Of a stretch of 34,832 bases of DNA, positions 8,401 to 16,200 are shown in pieces (the stretch's first letter is position 1; the number at the start of each line of letters is the position of its first letter). Position numbers and translations under genes: made by a program. Under the pieces are notes generated by a model that did no database searches, was not told the origin of the DNA, and saw only the letters and a list, made by a program, of their open reading frames with translations. Source of the stretch: Patescibacteria group bacterium (GTDB lineage: Bacteria > Patescibacteriota > Patescibacteriia > JAHIZJ01); the NCBI GenBank assembly GCA_028714495.1, contig JAQTMH010000001.1, positions 309,036 to 343,867 on the forward strand, in the 5' to 3' direction.

Positions 8401-11128
8401 GAGTGAACCGGCTGAACACGCTTTTGACATCGGCGCTTACTGCTATCAAATTAACGAAATTCCAACCGCCAGTTATTGTAACAATAGCACCTATGGACGT
8501 TGGACGACCACGGTCGAAACAGCTGGTAAGTTTCTCGCGGCCTTTCGTACGCCTAACACTCAACCCGGTACTAACACATTTTATGTCGTTGCTAAAGATG
8601 AGGCCGGCTTGGTTGACTGGGACACCGAATCTTTTGACTGTGCTAATGGCCTTGGCTGTATTGAGTTTGAATCGAACACAATTTCGCCGAACGCCCCCCA
8701 GAGCTTTTCCCTGGTTGACGCTTCGAACCGTGACGCCCAAAGCTACCGCTTAACCTTGGGCTGGAAAAAGCCGGCTGACAACCCCGGTTCGGTTCTTTAT
8801 AAATACAATGTCTACCGTTCGACCGACGGCGTTGAATATACCCTGCGCGAAAGCCTGCTTCACGTCGACGGGCAGGATGAATACGCTTATACCGACGTCA
8901 GCCTGACCAGTACCGTCACTTACTACTACAAAGTAACGGCTTCGGATCTAGCCGGCGCCGAATCAGACTATACGTCAGCTATTTCTATGAAACCAGAGGG
9001 CAAATACACCATTCCTCCTGATCTAGTGGGCGCTCCATCAATTCAACCGCGCATTCGTTCAGCTCTGATTGAATGGCTGACTGAACCATCAACTCACCCG
9101 GCTAGCTCCTTCGTTCGCTACGGCTTGACTGAAGAATACGAATTGGGCGAACAGGGATCGTCAGATTTGGTTTCAAGCCACTCAGTTACGCTTATTGATT
9201 TAGAGCCGGCGACTACCTATCATTTCGAGCTAAAATGGCTGGATCGTGACGGTAATATCGGCTCCTCGCCTGACTATGAATTTACCACCAACGACGCGCC
9301 GTCAGCTCCAATCAATTTGACCGTGGACCCAGCTTCAAACACGGTAAACCGCTACACTTTTGATTGGGACCCGCCGGCCGACGAGGGCGTGACGATCAGC
9401 GGGTATTTCTATAGCGTAAACAATGTTCCAACCGTAGATAATGTAAAATTCGTTACTGATTCCCAGGTCGGACCGATCGCCGCGGCGACTCAACAGGGGG
9501 TAAATACTTTATACGTGGTGGCTGTTGATGATGCTGGCAACGTTAATTACGCTAATTATATTTCAGTTGAATTCGAAGTTCATACCGCCGCTCCAGGCGA
9601 ACCTCAAAATGTTACTATTATTGATTCCTCTGATCGAAACGCTGAACGCTATAATATCACCCTGACCTGGGACCCGCCAGCAACAGCCAGCACTGAAGAC
9701 GAAAACGAGATTTATTACTCCATCTACCGCTCGGAAGACGGCGGCATTTCATTTTCAAATATCGCCCGACTGACTTCAACCGGCTATCTTGACACTGGCT
9801 TAAATAATACCGTCAAGTATTATTATAAAATCACCGCCTCAGATAAGGCCGGGGCTTCATCAGAGTCTACTGATCCGGTGGCTGAGATTCCCGAGGGGCG
9901 CTACACCGCGCCGCCGGCTATCACCGAGCTGCCCATTGCCCTGGCTGATTCTTACACGGCCGTAATCACTTGGCGTACTGAGCGTGAAGCCTCTTCATTC
10001 GTGGACTTTGGGATCACCAGCAAAGAATGGGCCGAAGAGCAGGGTACGGCCCAGCTGATAGAAGCGCACTCCGTCAAGATCACCGGCTTAAAACCCGAAA
10101 CAAAATATTATTACCAGGTAAAAAGTATAGATATTGATGAAAATGTCGCTTATTCCGAGGTATATTCCTTTGTCACTCTCGAAGCCCCGAGAGTTTCCGA
10201 AGTGGCAATCACCGACGTCAGGCTATTTGACGCAATCATATCCTGGAAAACCAATAAAGAAACGACAACCTCTCTTGATTACGGCACCACCACTAAATAC
10301 GGCACGACCTATACTGACGTTGGCGGATCATTTACCTTCACCCATACCATTAAATTGGAAAAGCTAACTGACGCCACGACTTACCATCTGCGGATGGCCG
10401 GTCAAGACTCCAACAACAATCCTGTGCAGTCCGATGATTATAGTTTTACCACCCTAACCTTCCCGAAAGTTTCCGACATCAGGTTCCAAAATAAAGCTGA
10501 GGGCGAAACCGAGGTCACCTGGAAAACCAATGTTCCCACCACCTCCAATGTTGAATACTATAATCCGGACATCCCTTCGAAGACTCAAGGCAATACGGCC
10601 CTGGTTACCGAGCACTCAGTTCTACTCTTTGGGCTGGAAGACGCCACCCTTTATTCAACCAAGGTTCGTGGAACTGATCAATTCGGCTATGAGGCTGTTT
10701 CAGACGTGCTTACTTTCACCACTCTCGAAGATACCACGCCGCCAATCATCTCTAATGTCCAGTCAGAGTCTAACACCGTAGGCGCGGGCGACGCTTCTAA
10801 GGTCCAAATTATTATCTCTTGGCGAACTAACGAGCCAACCACATCCAAGGTTGAGTATGGCGAGGGTCTCGGAGATACCGCCTATTCGGGCGAGACCGAT
10901 GAAAACGCTGAGTTGGTTTTTGAGCACCTGGTGGTCGTCTCGAATCTTTCACCGGCCCGGACCTATCATTTCCGCGTGGTTTCAAACGATAAGGCCGGCA
11001 ATGAATCAAAATCCGGCTCATATTCCGTTTTAACCTCGCGCAAGCGCGAATCCTTCCTCCAGTTAGTCGTCTCCCAACTTGAAACCACCTTTTCCTGGCT
11101 AGGCAATATGGGTAATATATTTAAATAG
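2423..11128 (+). CDS. giant membrane-anchored Kelch-like/FN3 surface protein
   Basis: A 2,901-residue protein starting at ATG 2423 (no Shine-Dalgarno). A basic N-terminus of about 53 residues precedes one hydrophobic segment (about 54-80), a signal anchor or uncleaved signal. Then, in order: about 12 Kelch-like blades (about 136-766), each with a pattern like FWRYDI-x-TW and a following YGG; a beta domain (767-866); an FN3-like domain (866-983); a second set of about 12 blades (1023-1640) followed by the same two domain types (1640-1863). Next come ten FN3-like domains (1863-2873), the last of the type with TSKVEYG and LSPARTYHFRV. The tail is short. Several blades carry a C-x(4-5)-C pair next to the strand (as in CADATGC), suggesting extracellular disulfides. 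There is no sorting motif at the C-terminus. I infer a cell-surface adhesin or scaffold; its ligand is unknown. An ABC transporter pair follows 55 bp downstream. Confidence 0.9.
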   Translation: MKTKRKRREVKKLFLLKITSKFVRVFAWPKILSRYSVRNIFSPHFNQKSRKRQSIIATIGVFLFLLLTVGAFLGWRIFWASATSDTITFNTQAIWEAGEYYPGTIDTKSTADSMKIQSGYVGDWDKGTPGFYTDLAGYDYWSYDGASYGADFTTDGTYIYLIVGNRRPYLIRYNPETNSWKQLASAPTTFYYGGSITYDASTKSIFAIDGGEQNETGNATKHMYQYDLATDAWSRVTDAPDPWGLGSSIAADGAGTIYAVRGRSTDTLWSYDIASDEWDVTLPALPTPYYVYTTNGQPLEFVNEPYSDVNGDHCASGCLFTLYGNNNRQFFRYDIAERQWYYNSPTDLTIPSALGGVGYGSSFAYDSTNGNLYLLHGNQTDDFSKYDVSASDWDDAAADTPDAPGVVYNGGALVYLDGYIYAFKGYGVPDIWRFKVDDPGGNAWESISTPLAVGNDENGMMTFVPNGSYCADATGCLFVLRGANINPASADTFWRYNIGARTWSTLSDTNTTTSQNPTSYFRQGTSTCWNGADYIYALKANNVTNGSNTEFYRYTISTDTWSNSVNGLPLNHSGPGDYPSGNRTAHYGASLACLGANVYAIKGGSDANGSNHFFKFDGTNWSSLTVVPQRTYVGGALVSVPNGVDCADATGCVFALMGNQRGDFYRYDTTAGTWTSRASLPTATNYTAALSYDASGQIYATSGDYDTRMWRYDITTNTWTRVADLPARVGYNNALAYDATAGTMYLQMGMSTNSIWRFTPSNNNYISSATWISATQDLDYVNAWEQLTATNPTPGSSSISFALRSSTDKVTWSDWETVVNAETGDTTTQSLSSITTPARRYIQIKITLTSDGTNTPTLSDLAVTYTKDGTAPTNPTISGYSDSTETTGLTSDNSYYYTNPYFKLEDAADAHSGIAGYYVRWSDDDEDDPAASEDYYQTGATYVVNTELTPNGTYYLLVKTKDNAGNVSSSSTSFTYIYSGILITDETRQTWTAEADFEAAGTDESNINTEAGTGTAMTLDSVSPGTWMDLPATYGVSPDNLTAYRDTSMTYDGDNTIYVLRAENSKKFYSYTISSKTWTNLADITSTNVAWYGAVIEYVSGAANCRDNESDVTGTTKCVYALPGSSVNPPVGDTSKEFLRYDIDGTDANSWTSRAAISGVLLYGADLVWAGGDYLYAERGYNQSNFYRYSISTNTWADRATPDNAFYYGSTLAYVPNGTYCGDSQGCIFATRGAGSDHFWRYDINANSWSYLTAPPNASSSKGNYGATSLYYDGYIYLSGGYAATDFMKYDILTDTWTLLADLPATHYFGSTNGLIYHGDTDTIYMLRGYNEYSFFSYDVVNDKWRNPTLPHGMSSNGFSYGGLTYDDSDTLYVARGGNNNDFYKYTISTQIWTRLADVPMRMYYTSDLIYVDGYVYALTGIPPYAEGVTKFYRYDPTTDLWTRLDDTPSTVGYGTKLIYDGDHTIYTARGAGTATYYSYDLDDPGWSTQASAVPGTLTNGACAVMTEISDVKYIYQIRSSNTLDVYRCTLDTEAGTCTWTAQGQPGDPTDAPAGAGSINLYYGAACTVSGGNIFVPRGNTNNLDFLVYNISGDSWASRSLNSFYYDGRLVTGPGDILYGFRGYNTSSLERYVQQTDTTSFERVGTWTSQIIDSGTIYDFGGLTANDTAPDNTALKYETRTCSDAGCADDVDDEHWSDWDEVSNEKTVGSTDYYTLDSTPAQYVQLKITFTSDRIYTPTVNDITLSYYADGTAPDNPDTLTAKSQASGGVDIESGDWNNYTTPYFSWSGAADNTGGIGIQGYCVYFGTNSEADPADGCTPQTAATYTSSSLSTGETYYLRIKTKDYLGNTSAETWAPFTYSLDSVAPSRPTNLASSPAVPSAANSFNIFWTAGSDSGGSPSFQHCYKRYFSDEIQDESDTCIPSTETSLLGIEALVEGVNYFKIRTLDEAGNYSNGGEYESVAYRWAQTPPSLPLNVEHGEVEGDDYSHTFAWSEPAEHAFDIGAYCYQINEIPTASYCNNSTYGRWTTTVETAGKFLAAFRTPNTQPGTNTFYVVAKDEAGLVDWDTESFDCANGLGCIEFESNTISPNAPQSFSLVDASNRDAQSYRLTLGWKKPADNPGSVLYKYNVYRSTDGVEYTLRESLLHVDGQDEYAYTDVSLTSTVTYYYKVTASDLAGAESDYTSAISMKPEGKYTIPPDLVGAPSIQPRIRSALIEWLTEPSTHPASSFVRYGLTEEYELGEQGSSDLVSSHSVTLIDLEPATTYHFELKWLDRDGNIGSSPDYEFTTNDAPSAPINLTVDPASNTVNRYTFDWDPPADEGVTISGYFYSVNNVPTVDNVKFVTDSQVGPIAAATQQGVNTLYVVAVDDAGNVNYANYISVEFEVHTAAPGEPQNVTIIDSSDRNAERYNITLTWDPPATASTEDENEIYYSIYRSEDGGISFSNIARLTSTGYLDTGLNNTVKYYYKITASDKAGASSESTDPVAEIPEGRYTAPPAITELPIALADSYTAVITWRTEREASSFVDFGITSKEWAEEQGTAQLIEAHSVKITGLKPETKYYYQVKSIDIDENVAYSEVYSFVTLEAPRVSEVAITDVRLFDAIISWKTNKETTTSLDYGTTTKYGTTYTDVGGSFTFTHTIKLEKLTDATTYHLRMAGQDSNNNPVQSDDYSFTTLTFPKVSDIRFQNKAEGETEVTWKTNVPTTSNVEYYNPDIPSKTQGNTALVTEHSVLLFGLEDATLYSTKVRGTDQFGYEAVSDVLTFTTLEDTTPPIISNVQSESNTVGAGDASKVQIIISWRTNEPTTSKVEYGEGLGDTAYSGETDENAELVFEHLVVVSNLSPARTYHFRVVSNDKAGNESKSGSYSVLTSRKRESFLQLVVSQLETTFSWLGNMGNIFK

Positions 11129-11149
11129 ATCTAGAATCTATGTTACAAT
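11121..11149 (+). promoter_or_regulatory. possible promoter before the ABC transporter genes
   Basis: TACAAT (11144-11149) is a good -10, but the -35 position (TTAAAT, 11121-11126) is weak. The 55-bp gap contains no terminator, so read-through from the giant gene is at least as likely. Confidence 0.3.
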
Positions 11150-11183
11150 ATACGGCTAAGGAAAAGCAAAATAATAAAAGATT

Positions 11184-12011
11184 ATGGTTAATGGCACTCC
11201 AGTAACTACTGACCAAAAATCAGCTCCTGAACAAAAACCCGCTTCGCCTGTAACAGTCAACGGATCCTTGGTTAGTGAAATTGTGGCTGATCAGCAGGAT
11301 TTATCCAAAGATTCATTCTTCAAAAAACCGATTATCAAGCTGGAGGGTGTCGGCAAGAGTTTTAAGGTCGGCAATGAGTGGGTAAAAATACTCAAGAATA
11401 TTAATCTAGAAATTTTTCCCCGCGAATTTGTGGTAATTCTCGGCCCCTCGGGCTGCGGAAAATCCACCCTGTTAAACACTATCCTCGGCCTGGAAAAGCC
11501 AACCTCTGGCCGGGTTATCATCCGCGGTCACGACATCACCAATTACAATCTCGATCAATTGGCTCAATTCCGTCTCAAAAAGTTCGGGGTCGTCTATCAG
11601 CGACCCGACTGGTTGAGAGCTTTAAATGTTATTGAGAATGTCGCCCTGCCGCTGGCTATCACTGACATACCAAAAAAATATCGTTTAAACCGAGCCTTAG
11701 AACTTTTGCGTAAATTGAAGATCGACCACCGGGCCTACTATAACCCCACTGAACTGTCCGGCGGTCAACAGCAACGCGCCGTCATTGCCCGGGCTCTGAT
11801 CAATAACCCCTGGATCGTCGTAACCGATGAGCCAACCGGTAACCTGGACAGTGAATCAGCTGATAACGTCATGCAAATTTTCCGTTCACTTAACGAGGAT
11901 TCGAAACGTACCTTGATTATGGTCACCCACAATATCGACTATGTCCATTACGCCACCCGGACTGTTTATATGAGAGACGGTGAAATTCTAAATAAGCGAA
12001 TAAACATATAA
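11184..12011 (+). CDS. MacB/LolD-type ABC transporter ATP-binding protein
   Basis: 275 residues. The cytoplasmic ATPase partner of the FtsX-like permease that starts 3 bp after its stop. Residues 50-275 are a full ABC domain: Walker A GPSGCGKST at 87-95, Q-loop Gln139, signature LSGGQ at 191-195, Walker B Asp215 with catalytic Glu216, and switch His249. The sequence is typical of the MacB/LolD/FtsE family, which usually powers mechanical work on envelope substrates rather than import. An N-terminal extension of about 48 polar, low-complexity residues precedes the domain and is not usual for the family. It contains VNGTPVT and a similar VNGSLVS. ATG 11184 is used; there is no clear Shine-Dalgarno. 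Its place after the giant surface protein suggests a role in exporting, folding or releasing surface proteins, but that is inference. Confidence 0.93.
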   Translation: MVNGTPVTTDQKSAPEQKPASPVTVNGSLVSEIVADQQDLSKDSFFKKPIIKLEGVGKSFKVGNEWVKILKNINLEIFPREFVVILGPSGCGKSTLLNTILGLEKPTSGRVIIRGHDITNYNLDQLAQFRLKKFGVVYQRPDWLRALNVIENVALPLAITDIPKKYRLNRALELLRKLKIDHRAYYNPTELSGGQQQRAVIARALINNPWIVVTDEPTGNLDSESADNVMQIFRSLNEDSKRTLIMVTHNIDYVHYATRTVYMRDGEILNKRINI

Positions 12012-12014
12012 ATC

Positions 12015-13211
12015 ATGCGCCTTAGCTATATTGTATTTCTCGCGGTCAGAAGTCTGCGTAACCGTAAACTCCGAAGCGCTCTTACTATCGGCGGTATGAT
12101 TGTTGGAATCGGCGCCATTGTCTTTCTCGTTTCGCTGGGATTCGGTCTGCAAAAACTGATCAAGGAGCGGGTGACGAACATCGAGGCCTTGACCGTTCTC
12201 GAGGTTTCAACCGGCGAATCACTTCTTTTAAAAATTGACAAAAAAGCCATTGATAGTTTCAAGGCCATACCCAACGTAGTCGAAGTCAGCCCCTCGGTAA
12301 ACCTCTCGGGTCAAGCGCTCTACCAAAATGCTGGCACTGATATCGCGGTTTTTGGCATCAATCCGACCTATGCCTCGATCGAAAGTACGCGCCTAGTAAA
12401 TTCCGGTCGGGCCCTAAACGAGGGCACCAAGGACGAGGCGCTGCTTACTACCACTGCCCTGGAACTGCTAGGCATCGCCAATCGTCAAGATATCCTTGGC
12501 CAATCTATCCGCCTAAAAGTTTTTATTCCTGATCCAGATTCAGAAACCGGGGATCAGATTTCAGAAGATGCCACAGTCAAAGTGGTGGGCATTATTGATG
12601 ACGAGGAATTGAGCGTGGCTTACGTCCCGCTTGATTTAATCGAACCCTTCGGGATCAAGGAGTACGACATGGCAAAGGTTAAAGTAACTGAGCGCTCTAA
12701 GCTCAACGACGTCAGGCTTCGGATTGAAACCCAGGGTTACCAGGTTGCTTCCTTGGCTGATACCGTCGGTCAAATCGACCAGATTTTCCTTGTTTTCCAA
12801 GTAGTTATGGGTGGGTTTGGTCTTATCGCCATGTTCGTGGCTTCACTCGGGGCTTTCAATACTCTCACGGTTTCCCTTCTTGAAAGAACCCGCGAAGTCG
12901 GGATAATGAAAGCTCTCGGCTCGACCCGCAAAGATATTTATCGGCTCTTTCTGACTGAGTCGTGGGTTATTTCTCTCACTGGCGGTCTGTTGGGCATTCT
13001 CCTCGGCTGGGGAGGCGGAGCCTTGGGCAACCTCGGCTTAAATTATCTGGCCAATCGCTTCGGTGGGGAAGCGGTTGACGTTTTTTACACGCCCTGGTTA
13101 TTTGTTATCCTGATGGTCACCATCTCGCTGGGCATCGGCTTCTTAACCGGAGCCTACCCGGCCCAGCGCGCTTCAAAGCTCAACCCTCTGGACGCCCTGC
13201 GATACGAATAA
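12015..13211 (+). CDS. MacB/FtsX-type ABC transporter permease
   Basis: A 398-residue membrane protein of the MacB architecture. TM1 is at about 20-48. A large extracytoplasmic domain (about 50-255) holds the family's core fold. Three C-terminal TM segments (about 265-290, 315-345 and 358-382) end in the hallmark RASKLNPLDALRYE. The cytoplasmic coupling motif ERTREVGIMKALGSTRKDI follows TM2. It is almost certainly co-translated with the preceding ATPase (3-bp gap). MacB in proteobacteria works with MacA and TolC. No MacA-like partner is present here, as expected for a cell without a classical outer membrane, so this resembles the Gram-positive two-component type. The substrate cannot be read from the sequence. 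It ends before a strong bidirectional terminator. Confidence 0.92.
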   Translation: MRLSYIVFLAVRSLRNRKLRSALTIGGMIVGIGAIVFLVSLGFGLQKLIKERVTNIEALTVLEVSTGESLLLKIDKKAIDSFKAIPNVVEVSPSVNLSGQALYQNAGTDIAVFGINPTYASIESTRLVNSGRALNEGTKDEALLTTTALELLGIANRQDILGQSIRLKVFIPDPDSETGDQISEDATVKVVGIIDDEELSVAYVPLDLIEPFGIKEYDMAKVKVTERSKLNDVRLRIETQGYQVASLADTVGQIDQIFLVFQVVMGGFGLIAMFVASLGAFNTLTVSLLERTREVGIMKALGSTRKDIYRLFLTESWVISLTGGLLGILLGWGGGALGNLGLNYLANRFGGEAVDVFYTPWLFVILMVTISLGIGFLTGAYPAQRASKLNPLDALRYE

Positions 13212-13222
13212 TATTTCGATAC

Positions 13223-13252
13223 AATAAAACAGCGAGCAAACGCTGTTTTATT
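13223..13252. terminator. bidirectional terminator between convergent operons
   Basis: A perfect 12-bp stem AATAAAACAGCG (13223-13234) / CGCTGTTTTATT (13241-13252) with a 6-nt loop. A and T tracts on both sides allow termination of the ABC operon (plus) and the protease gene (minus), which end 11 bp and 20 bp away. Confidence 0.85.
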
Positions 13253-13271
13253 ATCTAACAATGTCCTTTAT

Positions 13272-16200
13272 TTAGAAGTCTCCGGCTGCGACCGTAATAC
13301 CACTTTTATATGACGCGGCGTAAGCGTTGAATTCTTTCGCCACTTGTTTCCCGGTTTGATCAAAAATTCTAACTGCCGGGCTGCTATCGCTACCGACCCC
13401 GGTAATAATCTCGCTGACTCCATCGCCGTCAATATCGACAGAGGATACCGAGATACCGCCGCGGAAATTGGGGCTGTAGGCCATAAATCCAGGGTTGATT
13501 AAAGCCACCGTCTTGTTTTTACCAAGGCCGAATATTCTCACGTGCGGACCGCCCGCGCTGACAATCCCGGTCATTATTTCATCTCGGCCATCGCCGTTCA
13601 CGTCGCCCATGCAGGAATTTATTCCGCCGCGGAAACTGGGCGCGTAAGCCATAATTCCCAGTGAGACTGCCACATATTTTTTATTTCTAACGCCGAACGT
13701 CCGAATATGCGGCCCGCCTTTGCTAGTCGGCGTAGTTACGATATCGCCGATGCCATCGCCCTCGATATCGCCAATGGAAATCGCGATTCCGCCACGAAAA
13801 TTCTTATCGTAAGCATAGAAGTTTTCTGAGACTGCCACAATTTTGCCGCTACGCAAACCGAATATCCGGACATTCGGACTGCCACCGCTGATCGGAGCTA
13901 CCGCGATTTCAGCCGGGCCATCGCCTTCGATATCGCCAACGGCGATGTTAATTCCGCCACGGAATTTTGAATCATAGGCGTCGAAATCCAAACCCAGATT
14001 ATCCCCATTTTCATTGAATACTTTAATCGTCGGGATACCCCCCTCCCTGGTACTGGTCACAATTTCCGTGTTTCCGTCTCCATTCACGTCTCCGGTAGCA
14101 ACATTTATCCCGCCCCGAAAGCTGTCAGAATAAGCGTTAAAACTCTTGAGAAATTTACCCGACGTGTCAAACACCCTTACTTCGGGCCCACCGCCTTTTT
14201 TCGTGCCGGTGATAACACGGACCGCCGGATTAAAGACATACGTCAAATATACTCCGTCTGAAACATTGCTCAGGTTATCAACCGCCTTGACGTGTAAATA
14301 GTAGGTGCCATGGGTCGTAAGTCGAGGAGCGGCATAGGTGTTTGTCGTCTGAAATGTGCCTGAAAGGGCGTCGGCATAAACGTCAGTTGAAAAGTATACA
14401 TAGTATCCTTGCAGGCCGTTAGTGTCCTCCGCGCCTGTCCATTCGAAGTAGGGCCGGCGGACTGCTTGATCCACCGTATCTGGGTCGACTAAACTAGAAC
14501 TGCCCGACCGGCCGTTGTAAACATAGTAAAGGGTCGGCGCTTGAGTTACCTCCTTATCAATGTTGCTCACGGTAGCTGTGGCTGTGCCACTATTGCCTGC
14601 TAAATCAGCATATTCAAATATAAAACTGCCGTTTTCAGTGAAAGTGTATGAATTCGAACCCAAATTATTGGTTATGGTGATAGTCTCGTCTGATGTTAGC
14701 GTTGCTACCACGTTTCCGCTGATCGGCTCAGTGGTTGAATAGCTGATAGTGACTGTCGCGACTGTTTTATCAATGTTGCTAACCGTGGCAATTGCCGAGC
14801 CCGGATTACCCGCCAAATCAGTAAATTGAAAAGTAAAACTGCCGTTTTCAGTGAAGGTGTAGGCAGCAGAGCCGCTGTTATTCGTCACGGTAACTGTTTC
14901 ATCGGGAACTAAAGTCGCTGTCACGTCTTCATTAGTTGGGTCGGTGGTTGAATAGCTGATGGTAGCGGTCGGAGCATCATCGTCAACGTACTGGAGCGAC
15001 GAGGCGGCATTGATTCTGCTTTCAGTCGCGATTAGACCAGCCAGCGAGCTTTTATAATCCGCATTGTCCAAAATCGCGTTCCTCAATCCCGAATAGCTGT
15101 AGCTGGAGTTGCTTGCCTTAAGTAAAGCCGCTAAGCCCGTAACCTGAGGCGTGGCCATTGAAGTGCCTTGAAAATAATCATAGCTGCCGTTTGCCGCCTG
15201 GGGATAGATTATTCTTACGTTGTCCACATACGCTCCATAATAGTTATTTATCGAGTCATCAGTCACCCATTGGAATCTAACCATAAGGTTGGCATTTTTA
15301 TACTGCGTAATATCGATTGTGTTTTCCCCGTAATCCAAATCGCCGCAATAGTATTCCACTTCGTGCCAATCGCCTCCGTCATATACTTGAACCGAGAGAT
15401 AGTCATACAAACAATCCGCCTCATATTCTGCCTCAACGGCGTAATCATATTGCAGAATAACGGTGCTTTGGGCCGATGCATCCATGGCCTCAGAGGTGAC
15501 ATAGCCATTGGCGTTGTTTTGATAGGGCTCTGACGCTGAATCGGCCCAAGCTTTGATATCTCCGCCGACTGTGGCGCCTGTCACCCAATAACTATTTGTT
15601 CCGCTCTCACTAAACACGGTATTGGTAAAGTCAGGCGTAGCCGCCTCCGTAAAAGTCTCATCAATGTAGCGATAGGGAACTGAGCTATAAATATTCACGC
15701 CGGGCGCGGCCACGTCAACCGAAGTTGTTCCGTAATTGGAAAAAGAGGCTAAATCATCATTTTGATCAGTCGCGGCTACTGAAATAATATTATCCAAGTC
15801 ATAATCAGACGGATAGGCGTGCGTTCCTCCGTCATTATCAGTCGCGCTATTGCCAGCCGCGGCCATGAGTAGGAGTCCGGCATCTCTAGCGTCCGAAATC
15901 GCGTCATAGGATGTTTGGCTATAACCGCTACCGCCGCCGCTGTAATTGGCGATTTTTATCCCCTGGGCCACGGCATAATTAATTGCCGCCGCGAAATCGC
16001 TGGTCGTGCCCGAACCGTTTTCATCAAAGACGCGCAAAGGCATAATTTTTACGGTCCAATTGACTCCAACCACGCCCGTGGCATTGTTGCCGATCGCTCC
16101 GATTGTCCCGGCCACGTGGGTTCCGTGGCCATTTTGATCTTCCGGCGTGCTATCCGAATCAACAAAGTCGTATCCGCTGACCACGTTAGCGTGCAGATCC

